Shown here piece after piece: positions 8,390 through 17,791 of a DNA stretch of 35,290 nucleotides (positions within the stretch are counted from its first letter, which is position 1; each line of letters opens with the position of its first letter). Origin of the DNA: Spirochaetaceae bacterium. GTDB taxonomy: Bacteria > Spirochaetota > Spirochaetia > Treponematales > Breznakiellaceae. The notes under the pieces were generated by a model. That model searched no databases, was not told where the DNA came from, and was given only the letters and a program-made list of their open reading frames with translations. Both the position numbers and the translations under genes were made by a program. The stretch spans positions 1 through 35,290 of the forward strand of contig JAITJI010000095.1 of assembly GCA_031279015.1 (NCBI GenBank). The letters run 5' to 3'.

Positions 8390-8788
8390 ATGAAGATTAC
8401 CCGGAAGCGGAGACAGTTTATTGTTCCCCTCTCCTCCATGTCGGACGTGGCCTTTCTGCTCCTCATCTTTATCATGCTGGTAGCCCTGATCAACTACCGC
8501 CGGGAGGTCAAGATAGAGTACCCTGAGGCGGAATTGGCAAAAAAAACCAGTGCGGAAAAAAACATGGAGATCTGGATCGACCGGGGGGGCGCGGTTTATC
8601 TGGACGGCCTGCCCTGTACCCTCAGGACCATCGAATTTGCCGTGACGGATCTCTACCGGAACGCTCCGGATACCCGGCTCCATATCATCGCCGACCGGAA
8701 CACCCCTTTTGCGGCGGTACACGAGGTTCTTGAGATCCTCCAACTCCTCCAGTACCGGGTGGTCAGCTTTGTGGTGAAAGATGCCTGA
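8390..8788 (+). CDS. exbD: ExbD / TolR family protein, second copy
   Basis: The protein has 132 residues. The N-terminus MKITRKRRQFIVPLSSMSDVAFLLLIFIML shows the same architecture as the first copy: a basic start, then a SD-VAFLLL membrane helix with the conserved Asp. The periplasmic domain follows, with IIADRNTPFAAVHEVLEIL near the end. It lies 21 bp after the first exbD and overlaps tonB by 8 bp. The two copies are clearly different in sequence, so this is an old duplication rather than an assembly artefact. Confidence 0.88.
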   Translation: MKITRKRRQFIVPLSSMSDVAFLLLIFIMLVALINYRREVKIEYPEAELAKKTSAEKNMEIWIDRGGAVYLDGLPCTLRTIEFAVTDLYRNAPDTRLHIIADRNTPFAAVHEVLEILQLLQYRVVSFVVKDA

Positions 8789-9431
8789 GAAGCGGATACG
8801 CCTGACCCGGCTCCTCATCTTTTTTGCCGTGGCGGGGCTTCACCTAATCTTCATATTCTTTTTTGTGATCACCCTGGATGCTGCGATGACCGTCCCGGAA
8901 CAGCCCGTGGCGGTAATGAAACTTACCGATCTGGCGGAGGAGGAACCGCCGCCGTTACCGCCGCCGCCTCCTCCGCCACCACCGCCGGAAGAACCCCGGG
9001 AAAACGTAGTTGAGACCATCGCAGAAAACATGATCGAAACCGAGGAAGTGCCCCCGGAGCAGATTCTGGCCCCTCCGGCAACCATCACCACACCGCCGGT
9101 TCAGACCGCCCCGGAACAGGAAGACTACCTTCCCATGCATCTTATCTCAAACCCCCCGGTCTTCTCCGAACGGGATATCCTCCGGGCTCTGGTGTACCCC
9201 ACCATTCCCCTTCGCTCCGGCATTGAGGGCATGGTCTACCTGGAACTTTTCATTGACCGGGAGGGATTGGTCAAACGGATCACCATTTTGAAGGAGGAGC
9301 CCCAGGGGCGGGGTTTTGGGGAAGCGGCGGTCAAGGCCTTTGAAGGGATACGCTGCATACCCGCAGAGGCCAACGGCCAGGCCGTGGCGGTACGGTACCG
9401 CTATCCGGTGCGGTTCCGGATCAGGGGTTGA
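8781..9431 (+). CDS. tonB: TonB energy-transducing protein
   Basis: The protein has 216 residues. One membrane anchor lies at about residues 8-32. A Pro-rich periplasmic spacer at about 52-75 contains a run of ten prolines. A Glu- and Pro-rich linker follows, then a TonB C-terminal domain at about 125-216 (IEGMVYLELFIDREGLVKRITILKEE and a final YRYPVRFRIRG). TonB links the ExbB/ExbD motor to the plug of outer-membrane receptors. It is the last gene of the operon: gltD ends only 5 bp downstream on the other strand, so the two transcripts converge without room for an obvious terminator. The gene overlaps the second exbD by 8 bp. Confidence 0.9.
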   Translation: MPEKRIRLTRLLIFFAVAGLHLIFIFFFVITLDAAMTVPEQPVAVMKLTDLAEEEPPPLPPPPPPPPPPEEPRENVVETIAENMIETEEVPPEQILAPPATITTPPVQTAPEQEDYLPMHLISNPPVFSERDILRALVYPTIPLRSGIEGMVYLELFIDREGLVKRITILKEEPQGRGFGEAAVKAFEGIRCIPAEANGQAVAVRYRYPVRFRIRG

Positions 9432-9436
9432 CCGGC

Positions 9437-10921
9437 CTAGAGGGAACGGATGATCGCCTCTGCGGCGGCCCGGCCGTCGGCAATGGCGTGGACCACGAGA
9501 CTGGCCCCCCGGCGGGAATCTCCGGCGGCCCAGACCTTTGGGTTGGAGGTGTGAAAGCTGCCCCGGGTACGGACATTTCCCCGTTCGTCGGTTTCAAGGC
9601 CCAGGTCCGCCACCACCCCCTGCTGTACCACGTGGGTAAAGCCCATGGCGAGGAGTACCAGGTCCGCAGGGACTTCAAAACCGGAACCGGGAATCTCGGT
9701 CATGACGAAACGGCCGTCCCGGTTTATCCAGTCCACCCGGCAACAGGACAGGGCCTTGCTCTGACCTCCGTCGCCGGTAAAGGCCCTGGTATTCACCGAC
9801 CAGAGCCGTTCCCCCCCCTCAAGGTGGGAACTGGAGGTTTTGAGCACCTTAGGCCAGAGGGGCCAGGGTTCCTCATCGGACCGGTGCTCCGGCGGCTTGG
9901 GGAGGACTTCAATCTGGGTTACCTTCCGGGCCCCCTGACGGTTGGCGGTACCCACACAGTCCGCCCCCGTATCGCCGCCGCCAATGACCACCACCTGTTT
10001 CCCATAGGCGGTGATGGGCTCCAGGCCGCTTGTCTCACCCGCCAAGGCGCGGTTTTGCAGGGAGAGAAAGTCCAGGGCCTGTACGATGCCCCCCAATTCC
10101 CTGCCGGGGATGGCAAGGTCCCGGGGTTCCCGGGCGCCGATGGTGAGGAGCACCAGATCGAAGGAGGACTCAAGATCCCGGGGGTCAAGGATCCTGGCCT
10201 CCTCTGATCCGCCGCCGGTTTTCTCCGGGGAACCGGCGGCATACTTTGCGCCAAAACCGTAGCGGGCCGTGCCGATCCGGGTGTTATTACGGAAGATCAC
10301 CCCTTCCGCTTCCATGAGCCGGATTCGCCGGTCAATAAAGCTCTTGTCCAGCTTAAAGTCCGGGATACCATAGCGGAGGTAGCCGCCGGGGCGCCGGTCC
10401 GCCTCGTAGAGGGTAACCTGGAAACCCGCCCGGTTGAGGTAATAGGCGGCGGAGAGTCCCGATGGGCCCGCCCCCACCACGGCGACCTTCTTCCCGTTCC
10501 GGTATTTCGGAGGACGGGGGATGAGAAAGCCCGTCTCAAAGGCCCGCTCTATCACCGCCAGTTCATTCTGGCGGATGGTAACGGGCTCGTCGTTGGCCCC
10601 AAGTACGCAGGATGCCTCACAAAGGGCCGGACAGACCCGGCCGGTGAATTCCGGAAAGGGGTTGCGGTCTTCCAGTATCGCCCAGGCCCCGGCCCAGTCA
10701 CCCCGGAAAAGCCGATCCTGCCATTCGGGCATCACATTGGAAACCGGACAGGCCCAGTGGCAGAAAGGCACCCCGCAATCCATACAGCGGGCGGCCTGGG
10801 CCCGGCGGTCGTCATCGGAAAGCCGGGTTTCAACCTCGCTATAATCGTTGATCCGCTCCTCTACCGGCCGGTATCCCGAAGTTTGCCGCTTTATCTTCAA
10901 AAAACCCCTTGGATCACCCAT
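9437..10921 (-). CDS. gltD: Glutamate synthase (NADPH), small subunit
   Basis: The protein has 494 residues, a normal length for the beta subunit. The N-terminus carries the Cys-rich [4Fe-4S] ligands (CMDCGVPFCHWACP and CPALCEASC). An FAD site follows (GAGPSGLSAAYYLNRAG, about residues 150-166), then an NADPH site (VVIGGGDTGADCVGTANRQGA), and a C-terminal AAGDSRRGASLVVHAIADGR that closes the FAD fold. The subunit oxidises NADPH and passes electrons to GltB. It starts 1 bp after the gltB stop, with its GGGGG ribosome site inside the gltB end, so the two are translationally coupled. The gltB-gltD order matches bacterial GOGAT operons. No glutamine synthetase gene is in the window. Confidence 0.95.
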   Translation of the reverse strand: MGDPRGFLKIKRQTSGYRPVEERINDYSEVETRLSDDDRRAQAARCMDCGVPFCHWACPVSNVMPEWQDRLFRGDWAGAWAILEDRNPFPEFTGRVCPALCEASCVLGANDEPVTIRQNELAVIERAFETGFLIPRPPKYRNGKKVAVVGAGPSGLSAAYYLNRAGFQVTLYEADRRPGGYLRYGIPDFKLDKSFIDRRIRLMEAEGVIFRNNTRIGTARYGFGAKYAAGSPEKTGGGSEEARILDPRDLESSFDLVLLTIGAREPRDLAIPGRELGGIVQALDFLSLQNRALAGETSGLEPITAYGKQVVVIGGGDTGADCVGTANRQGARKVTQIEVLPKPPEHRSDEEPWPLWPKVLKTSSSHLEGGERLWSVNTRAFTGDGGQSKALSCCRVDWINRDGRFVMTEIPGSGFEVPADLVLLAMGFTHVVQQGVVADLGLETDERGNVRTRGSFHTSNPKVWAAGDSRRGASLVVHAIADGRAAAEAIIRSL

Positions 10922-10922
10922 A

Positions 10923-13900
10923 TTACGACCGTACCCCCAATTCTTCCCGTATCCGGATGTCGTAGACCTGCCGGTCCAGTTCCGCCAGCCTCATCTCCTG
11001 CAGGGCCCGTTTGTACTCCACCGGCAGAACCTTCACAAAGCGGCTGCGGTTTTCCGCCCAGTTGTCCAGAATCCCCCGGGCATAGACGGAGGCGGTCCAG
11101 TAGACGTGCTTTGCAATGGCGTCCTTCACCAATTTTTCGTCTTCCCCATTATCAAGGCCTGAAAGCTCCACCATCCCCTTGTTGAGGAAGAATTCAAAGT
11201 TACCGGTCCTGTCCAACACATAGGCGATACCACCGGACATGCCGGCGGCGAAATTCCGGCCAACCCTTCCCAAGACGATGACCCGCCCGCCGGTCATATA
11301 CTCGGCGCAGTGATCCCCCGTGCCCTCTATCACCGCAATGGCCCCGGAATTCCGTACGCAGAACCGTTCCCCCGCCACCCCGGCGGCATAGAGTTCCCCG
11401 GAAGTGGCGCCGTAGAGCACCGTGTTCCCCAGGATGATGTTCTCTTCGGTCTTAAAGGTGGAACCCTCGGGAGGGGCCACCACGATACGGCCCCCGGAGA
11501 GGCCCTTGCCCAGGTAATCGTTGGAATCTCCGGCAAGGCGGAAGGTGATGCCCCGGGCGAGGAAGGCGCCAAAGCTCTGTCCTGCGGAACCGGCAAAGTC
11601 CAGGGTAACAAAATTTTCCGGCAAACCCTGGCCCCCAAAACGTTTGGAGACCTCATAGGAGAGCATAGCCCCTACGGCCCGGTTGGTGTTACGGATTGGG
11701 AATTGCAGGGTGGTGGGTATCTTCTTGTCCAGGGCGGAAAAGCACTTTTCGATGAGCTGCCGGTCCAAAGCCTGGTCGATCCGGTGGATCTGATCCTGGA
11801 CACAGTGCAGCGCCTGTCCCCCGGGGATCCGGGAGGGTCCTTCAGCTTTGACAAGCAGCCGGGAGAGGTCCACTCCGGCGGCCTTTAACTTTGGGCTCTT
11901 TCGTTCGGTCAGAAGGTCCGCCCGGCCGATGAGATCATCAAAGGTCCTAAAGCCCAGGGATGCCATGATCTCACGGACCTCTTCGGCAAGGAAGCGGAAG
12001 TAATTGACGAGGTATTCACTTTTCCCGGAGAATCGTTTCCGCAGCTCCGGATCCTGGGTGGCCACTCCCATGGGACAGGTGTTTTCGTGGCACTTCCGCA
12101 TCATCACACAGCCCATAACAATGAGGGTGGCGGTACCGAACCCGAATTCTTCGGCCCCGAGCATCCCGGCGATAACGATATCCCGGCCGGTCTTTAACTG
12201 TCCGTCGGTCTGTAGCCGTACCCGGCCCCGAAGGCCGTTCCGTACCAACACCTGGTGGGTCTCCGCAAGCCCCAGCTCCCAGGGGAGTCCGGCGTGGCGG
12301 ATGCTGCTCTGGGGACTCGCCCCGGTACCGCCGTCGTAACCGGAGATGAGGATATTATCCGCATGGGCCTTGGCGACCCCGGCGGCAATGGTTCCCACCC
12401 CGGTTTCGGACACCAGTTTTACGCTGATCCGCGCTTCCGGATTGGCGTTTTTCAGATCGAAGATCAACTCCGCCAGGTCTTCTATGGAATAGATGTCGTG
12501 ATGGGGAGGCGGACTTATCAGGGTTACTCCCGGGGTTGAATACCGGGTTTTGGCAATGAGGGCGTCCACCTTATGCCCCGGCAACTGGCCCCCCTCGCCG
12601 GGTTTGGCCCCCTGGGCCATCTTGATCTGGATCTCTACGGCATTGGCCAGGTATTCACTGGTAACGCCAAAACGGCCCGAAGCGACCTGCTTGATCGCGC
12701 TCCGCAGCCAGGTCCCATCGGGATGGATGGGGAATCGTTCGGGGTTCTCCCCCCCCTCGCCGGAGTTGGAACGGCCCTTGATGGAGTTCATCGCCGCAGC
12801 AATGGTCTCATGGGCTTCCCCGGAGATGGAACCAAAGGACATGGCGCCGGTAGTAAACCGTTTCATAATGGCTTCAACGCTTTCCGTTTCCTCAATAGGG
12901 ATGGGAGCGCCGGGCCCGGATTCCACAGACCCGGGTTTGACAAAGTCAAAGAGACCCCGGATCACATGGGGCGTCCGGTTGAGTTCGTCCGCCGCGGCGG
13001 AAAATTGCTTAAACTTCCGGTAATCGCCGCTCCGGGTTGCCCACTGGAGGAGGTAGATCGTTTCCGGGTTCCAGGCATGTTTTTCCCCGTCCTTCCGCCA
13101 CCGGTATTGACCGGCTTCGGGGAGGAGATACTCCTCGGTCTGAAGCTCCGGCCCGGCCTGGTTGTAACCGTCCAGGGCGGAGCGGTAATGGGTCAGGGCT
13201 TCCTGCTCAAGCTCGGCGAAACCTACCCCGCCGATCCGGCTTACCGTATTCCGGAAACATTTTTCGATAACCGCATCCCCCAGCCCGATGGCCTCAAACA
13301 CCTGGGCGCCCCGGTAGGAACGGAGGGTACTGGTCCCCATCTTGGAGATCACCTTGAGCATGGCCTTCTGCAAGCCCTTGAGGTAGTGATCCCGGGCATC
13401 GGCAAACCTGCCCGTCCATTTATCGGACCTTTGGCAGATCAGGGCGATGGAAGCCAGGGCGCCATAGGGAACCACGAGGTCCGCCCCGTAACCGAAGAGC
13501 AGGGCGAAGTGCATGATCTCCCGGGGTTCCGCGGATTCGATAATAATCGAAGCATTCATCCGCTTTCCGGCCCTGATAAGGCCGTGATGTACCGCCCCGG
13601 CGCTAAGGAGGGCCGGAATGGCGCAACGTCCCGCCTCCGGCTTAAGGACGGCGCGGTCTGATAGAACGATGAGGGAAATCCCCTGCGCTGCCGCCTGCAC
13701 CGCCTCTCCTGCCAGCCGGTCCAGGGCTGCCTCCAGGAAGGACCGGGAAAGGGCGGGAGCCCCCGGGGAGGGGGATGCCGGCCCGGCGGGAAAAGTGGCG
13801 TCCAGAACCGCGGACTTAAAGAGATCGGGCCGGATCGCCAGCAGCCGCTCCAGATCTTCGGGGGTCAAAATGGGGTTGAGAACCTTGATCCGCCGGCAAT

Positions 13901-15737
13901 TGGCCTCGGTTTCCTCCAGAAGATTCCCCTGGGGACCCGCAAAACTGGTCAGGGTCATCACCAGATCCTCCCGGATGGAGTCGATGGGAGGGTTGGTTAC
14001 CTGGGCAAAAACCTGCTTGAAGTAGGCGTATACCCGCTGGCTCTTATCGGAAAACACCGCCAGCGGGGTATCGGTGCCCATGGAACTGGTAGGTTCCTGA
14101 CCGCTCTCCATCATGGGCAGGAGGAGCCGATCCCGGTCTTCCCGGGTGTAGCCAAAGGCCCGCTCCAAAAAGAGGGTCCCCCGGTCATCCGGAGGAACAA
14201 GGGCGGATTCTTTCCCCGTAGCGGCTTGTCCCGTTTCATCCCGGGCCAGGGTGATCACGTTCCCGGCGACCCAGGCGGAATAGGGCCGGGAGCGGCAGAC
14301 CCTTTCCTTCACCTCCGTATCGGGGATGATCCGCCCCTCCGCAAGATCCACCAGAAGCAGTTTTCCCGGCAACAAGCGGCCCTTGTAAACCACATCCCGG
14401 GGCTCAAACTCCTGCACCCCGGTTTCCGATGCCATCACAATGATATCGTCTTTGGTGATAGTATAGCGGGAGGGACGAAGGCCGTTCCGGTCCAGGGTGC
14501 CCCCCACGTAACGGCCATCACAGAATACCATGGAGGCGGGACCATCCCAGGGTTCCATCATACAGGCATGGTACTCGTAAAAGTCCTTGAGTTCCCGGGG
14601 TATGGGGTTCCGGTCGTTCCAGGATTCGGGGATCAGCATCATCAGGGCATGGGGAAGGCTGCGCCCGGACATGACCAGGAGTTCCAGGGCGTTGTCAAAA
14701 CTGGCGGAATCGCTGCGATCCGGTTCAATGACCGGAAGGATGTCCCGCAAATGATCCCCAAACCGGGGATGGGCAAAGAGGGCCTCCCGGGCGGCCATCC
14801 AGAAACGGTTTCCCTTGATGGTGTTGATCTCACCGTTGTGGGACACGATCCGGAAGGGCTGGGCCAGGGGCCAGTCGGGGAAGGTGTTGGTGGAAAACCG
14901 GGAATGTACCAGGGCGACGGAGGTTTTGACATCCCCATCCAGAAGTTCGGGGTAGTAATCCCGCAGTTGTCTGGGCATGAGCATGCCCTTGTACACGATG
15001 GTCCGGGAAGAGAGGGAGGGAAAGTAACAGGAAGCGCCCCCAAGGGCCCCTATACCGGCCAGGGTCTTTTCCAGTTTCTTACGGAAGAGGTACAGCCGGA
15101 ACTCCAGGTCCGTAATCCCGCTCCGGACGTCAACAGCATCCCCCCCGCTTGCCGGGGGAGTCCGGGGCGGGGGGTCCTTAAGACCCAGGAAGATCTGCCT
15201 GATAACGGGTTCCGCAGAGGCAGCCATCATGCCGATGACCCCATTGTTGACGGGTACTTCCCGCCATGCAAGGATGGCCAGGCCCAGTTCAGCGGCTATG
15301 GCTTCTATCCGCTCCTGAATGACGGCATGGACTTCATTGATCCTCCCGGAACCGGGGGGGCCGGGAAAGAAGGCCAGCCCCGTACCGTAATCGCCTGGTC
15401 CGGGAAGGGCCGGGATCTGCTTTTTGTAGAATTCGTGGGGAATCCGAAGAAGCATCCCCGAACCGTCACCGGTTTTATTGTCGGCGCTTTCCGCACCCCG
15501 GTGCTCCATCCGTTCCAGGACATCAAGCCCCCTCCTGACAATGTCATGGGAAGGACGGCCTCTGATATCCGCCACAAAACCGATTCCGCAGGAATCATGC
15601 TCATCCTCCCGCCGGTAGAGACCCGTTTGTCCGTAATTACCCGGGAAAAAGGTTCCCTGACCGGTTATACCCGGGGATACCATACCTGAATGTATGCTTT
15701 GGGGGCACTGGTCAGACTTCTCCTCGTGTTCACCCAT
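10923..15737 (-). CDS. gltB: Glutamate synthase, large subunit
   Basis: The protein has 1604 residues, slightly longer than usual. It converts 2-oxoglutarate plus glutamine to two glutamate. The nucleophile is Cys50 in DEHDSCGIGFVAD; residues 1-49 would be a cleaved propeptide. Domains in order are class-II amidotransferase (about 50-470), central domain, FMN-binding synthase domain (about 900-1250) and GXGXG helix domain at the end. The [3Fe-4S] ligands are seen in GCVMMRKCHENTCPMG. The ATG start has AAGGAG 6 nt upstream, which settles it. Low-complexity inserts such as PAGPASPSPGAPA account for the extra length. A near-consensus promoter lies just upstream. I see no frameshift. Confidence 0.96.
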   Translation of the reverse strand: MGEHEEKSDQCPQSIHSGMVSPGITGQGTFFPGNYGQTGLYRREDEHDSCGIGFVADIRGRPSHDIVRRGLDVLERMEHRGAESADNKTGDGSGMLLRIPHEFYKKQIPALPGPGDYGTGLAFFPGPPGSGRINEVHAVIQERIEAIAAELGLAILAWREVPVNNGVIGMMAASAEPVIRQIFLGLKDPPPRTPPASGGDAVDVRSGITDLEFRLYLFRKKLEKTLAGIGALGGASCYFPSLSSRTIVYKGMLMPRQLRDYYPELLDGDVKTSVALVHSRFSTNTFPDWPLAQPFRIVSHNGEINTIKGNRFWMAAREALFAHPRFGDHLRDILPVIEPDRSDSASFDNALELLVMSGRSLPHALMMLIPESWNDRNPIPRELKDFYEYHACMMEPWDGPASMVFCDGRYVGGTLDRNGLRPSRYTITKDDIIVMASETGVQEFEPRDVVYKGRLLPGKLLLVDLAEGRIIPDTEVKERVCRSRPYSAWVAGNVITLARDETGQAATGKESALVPPDDRGTLFLERAFGYTREDRDRLLLPMMESGQEPTSSMGTDTPLAVFSDKSQRVYAYFKQVFAQVTNPPIDSIREDLVMTLTSFAGPQGNLLEETEANCRRIKVLNPILTPEDLERLLAIRPDLFKSAVLDATFPAGPASPSPGAPALSRSFLEAALDRLAGEAVQAAAQGISLIVLSDRAVLKPEAGRCAIPALLSAGAVHHGLIRAGKRMNASIIIESAEPREIMHFALLFGYGADLVVPYGALASIALICQRSDKWTGRFADARDHYLKGLQKAMLKVISKMGTSTLRSYRGAQVFEAIGLGDAVIEKCFRNTVSRIGGVGFAELEQEALTHYRSALDGYNQAGPELQTEEYLLPEAGQYRWRKDGEKHAWNPETIYLLQWATRSGDYRKFKQFSAAADELNRTPHVIRGLFDFVKPGSVESGPGAPIPIEETESVEAIMKRFTTGAMSFGSISGEAHETIAAAMNSIKGRSNSGEGGENPERFPIHPDGTWLRSAIKQVASGRFGVTSEYLANAVEIQIKMAQGAKPGEGGQLPGHKVDALIAKTRYSTPGVTLISPPPHHDIYSIEDLAELIFDLKNANPEARISVKLVSETGVGTIAAGVAKAHADNILISGYDGGTGASPQSSIRHAGLPWELGLAETHQVLVRNGLRGRVRLQTDGQLKTGRDIVIAGMLGAEEFGFGTATLIVMGCVMMRKCHENTCPMGVATQDPELRKRFSGKSEYLVNYFRFLAEEVREIMASLGFRTFDDLIGRADLLTERKSPKLKAAGVDLSRLLVKAEGPSRIPGGQALHCVQDQIHRIDQALDRQLIEKCFSALDKKIPTTLQFPIRNTNRAVGAMLSYEVSKRFGGQGLPENFVTLDFAGSAGQSFGAFLARGITFRLAGDSNDYLGKGLSGGRIVVAPPEGSTFKTEENIILGNTVLYGATSGELYAAGVAGERFCVRNSGAIAVIEGTGDHCAEYMTGGRVIVLGRVGRNFAAGMSGGIAYVLDRTGNFEFFLNKGMVELSGLDNGEDEKLVKDAIAKHVYWTASVYARGILDNWAENRSRFVKVLPVEYKRALQEMRLAELDRQVYDIRIREELGVRS

Positions 15738-15762
15738 GACGGCTCCTTAAGCGTTTCCTGCT

Positions 15763-15791
15763 ATCTTATCAGGAAATGGGTTTTTATGCAA
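15763..15791 (-). promoter_or_regulatory. Sigma-70-type promoter of gltBD
   Basis: On the minus strand, -35 TTGCAT (15791-15786) and -10 TAAGAT (15768-15763) are separated by 17 bp. Transcription would start near 15756, leaving a leader of about 20 nt with the AAGGAG ribosome site. The short leader leaves no room for a riboswitch. The region is otherwise A+T-rich and holds no gene (15738-15842). Confidence 0.7.
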
Positions 15792-15842
15792 TATCAGCGT
15801 TTTTTATTGTATAAATTTTCAGGAAAGATACAATAAGGAGCC

Positions 15843-16964
15843 TCATATACCCCAGGTATACCGGATGCCGGTGGAGATCCGGATTCCTGCGCCAACATCG
15901 GCCTTCCAGTCAAAGTCCTGGTTTTCACCCCGGACAAAGGAACGCCATGCAATTTCCCCATAGGGGGACAGGGCTCCGCCGCCGACTTTGAAGGAGAAGG
16001 GGGCCACGGTGATCCCCACTTCCCCCAGCCAGGTGTTCCCGCCGATGTAACGCCGGCCGCCATCGCTGGTTTTCAGGACCGGGTTGCCCAGAGTAAAGGC
16101 AGGTCCCGCGAAGATCCGGAAGATATCGTCAAAGCCAAGGGAAAACGTAAAGGGGAAACGGACCACCCCCAGGGCGGCGTCCCAATCGGGCCGCAGCTCA
16201 AAGCCAAGCCGGATGGCCCGGATGCCCAGGTTCAGATCGTAGGCGATACGGAATTGGACCGTGCCGCCGCGGAGGGGCGAATCGCTGTCCGGGACGCTGC
16301 CCCAACTGGGGGCCAGGGCGACTCCCAGGAGCAGGATGTGGGCTTTGCCGTCATCCCGGGAAGCCCCGGCATTTGCAATGATCACCGGCGACTCGATTCT
16401 GCCGGCGGCGAGGACTGGATTCTGCACGGGTAAATCATCCTCCGGGGGAAGGGCCCGGCCCGCCCCCACGTAGGTCCGCAGCCAGTAATCCTCATCCAGG
16501 GTGGAGTAGATCACCCCGGTTTTGGGGCCGCTGGATGCGGAATGAATGAATTTGCCGTCTCCTATATAGATACCCACATGGGAAATGGTATCCGATGTCT
16601 TAAAGAAGATCAGATCTCCTATCTGAACCGCATCGGAGGGTACCGGTTCCACCCAGCGGTAGAGCTGTTCCGAACTCAGGGGTACGGAAACCCCCAGGGC
16701 ATCCTGGAAACTCAGATAGATCAACCCGGAACAGTCCAGCCCCTTCCGGTCACGGCCGCCATACCGGTAGGGGATCCCCTGGTACTGTCCGGCGGCATTG
16801 ATCAGTTTGAGCCGGGCATTCCGGACGGAGATCTGTTCCGCTGAAAGAACTTCACTCAGGGGTACCGCGGCGAAGAGATTCCCGGACAAGAGAAACAACC
16901 AGAGGGTGATAAGAATGCAAAGGGGGACAGAAACCCTGTCCCGGGGGGATGCTGTTGCTTTCAT
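15843..16964 (-). CDS. NlpC/P60 peptidase fused to a C-terminal barrel-like domain
   Basis: The protein has 373 residues. A signal peptide spans about 1-32 (CILITLWLFLLSGNLFA). The NlpC/P60 domain spans about 50-170, with catalytic Cys78 in LDCSGLIY, His129 in SHVGIYIG and His141 in FIHSAS. This family cleaves peptide links in murein, usually at D-Glu to diamino acid bonds. Residues about 205-373 alternate aromatic, Gly and charged residues and end in RYTWGI, like a small outer-membrane barrel. If both parts are real, the enzyme would be held at the outer membrane facing the periplasm. The ATG start lacks a clear Shine-Dalgarno. It is downstream of the PHP gene by a 73-bp gap. The peptidase assignment is firm; the barrel is inferred from composition. 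Confidence 0.82.
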   Translation of the reverse strand: MKATASPRDRVSVPLCILITLWLFLLSGNLFAAVPLSEVLSAEQISVRNARLKLINAAGQYQGIPYRYGGRDRKGLDCSGLIYLSFQDALGVSVPLSSEQLYRWVEPVPSDAVQIGDLIFFKTSDTISHVGIYIGDGKFIHSASSGPKTGVIYSTLDEDYWLRTYVGAGRALPPEDDLPVQNPVLAAGRIESPVIIANAGASRDDGKAHILLLGVALAPSWGSVPDSDSPLRGGTVQFRIAYDLNLGIRAIRLGFELRPDWDAALGVVRFPFTFSLGFDDIFRIFAGPAFTLGNPVLKTSDGGRRYIGGNTWLGEVGITVAPFSFKVGGGALSPYGEIAWRSFVRGENQDFDWKADVGAGIRISTGIRYTWGI

Positions 16965-17037
16965 GCTATCAGTATCGGTGTTTTTTGGGAAGGATAAAAC
17001 GATCTTTTTGAAGAGATTGGAAGGTCCGGACGGGACT

Positions 17038-17772
17038 TTAACGAAACCGGGGCCGCCTCTCCAGGGCCCGTTTCAAGGCCGCCATATCGGCTTCTCCGCC
17101 GGGACCGGCCGGGATAAGCTCCTCCGGGGAGACATCCAGTTCAAAGGGCCGGCGGGCGACATGCTCCGGATAATGGGCGTCCGAAGATGTGATGAGGGGA
17201 TACCCCAGGGTATCCACCGAAGGGGGCAGGCGGACACATTCAATGGCCGCCCAGGGACCATCCACCACAACCCCCAACTGACTGGTCATGGAAAAGGCGG
17301 ATCGATCCACGTGGGCGGGGATAACCATGCCCCCATATTCCGCCACCTTACCGCCGATGCCCTCAACACTGATGTCCAGGGCGCCGGGGAGGAAATACTC
17401 AAGCTCCCCCTCGATGTTATCCTCTTCATCCACATACACCTGATCGCCGGTCTTTTCCGGATCGTTAGGAAGAGGAGTGATGATGCTATAGGCGTATTCC
17501 CCAAAGGACAGGGCGGCTTCCAGGCCGGTAAAGATACAGAGGACGTGAATCTCCTCCTGGGTAGTGGCCTCCAGGCCGAAGAGGGGGATAATGCCATACC
17601 GGGAACAGACCTTGGCAAAGGCGGGACAGTTGAGGCCGGAGTTATGATCCGTCAGCGCCAGAACCCGGACGCCTCTGGCGGCGGCCAGTTCCGCCAAAGT
17701 CCGGGGGGACAAGTCCAGGGAACCACAGGGGGAAAGGCAGGAATGGTTATGAAAATCCGCAAGAAGACTCAC
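17038..17772 (-). CDS. PHP-domain metal-dependent phosphoesterase
   Basis: The protein has 244 residues from the GTG at 17772, chosen because GGGAGT lies about 6 nt upstream and translation then begins MSLLADFHNH. A longer frame to 17871 would overlap the neighbour by 80 bp and add residues foreign to the family. Metal-binding motifs are HNH (residues 8-10), LTDHNSG (about 40-46), AHVDR and SSDAHYPEHV near the end. PHP proteins hydrolyse phosphate esters, nucleotides or phosphohistidinol. Here the gene follows a DRTGG gene and a CBS/ATPase regulator, an association seen in anaerobes, often beside hydrogenase genes. The substrate is unknown. Confidence 0.85.
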   Translation of the reverse strand: MSLLADFHNHSCLSPCGSLDLSPRTLAELAAARGVRVLALTDHNSGLNCPAFAKVCSRYGIIPLFGLEATTQEEIHVLCIFTGLEAALSFGEYAYSIITPLPNDPEKTGDQVYVDEEDNIEGELEYFLPGALDISVEGIGGKVAEYGGMVIPAHVDRSAFSMTSQLGVVVDGPWAAIECVRLPPSVDTLGYPLITSSDAHYPEHVARRPFELDVSPEELIPAGPGGEADMAALKRALERRPRFR

Positions 17773-17791
17773 CGGAAACTCCCGGCAGCGG

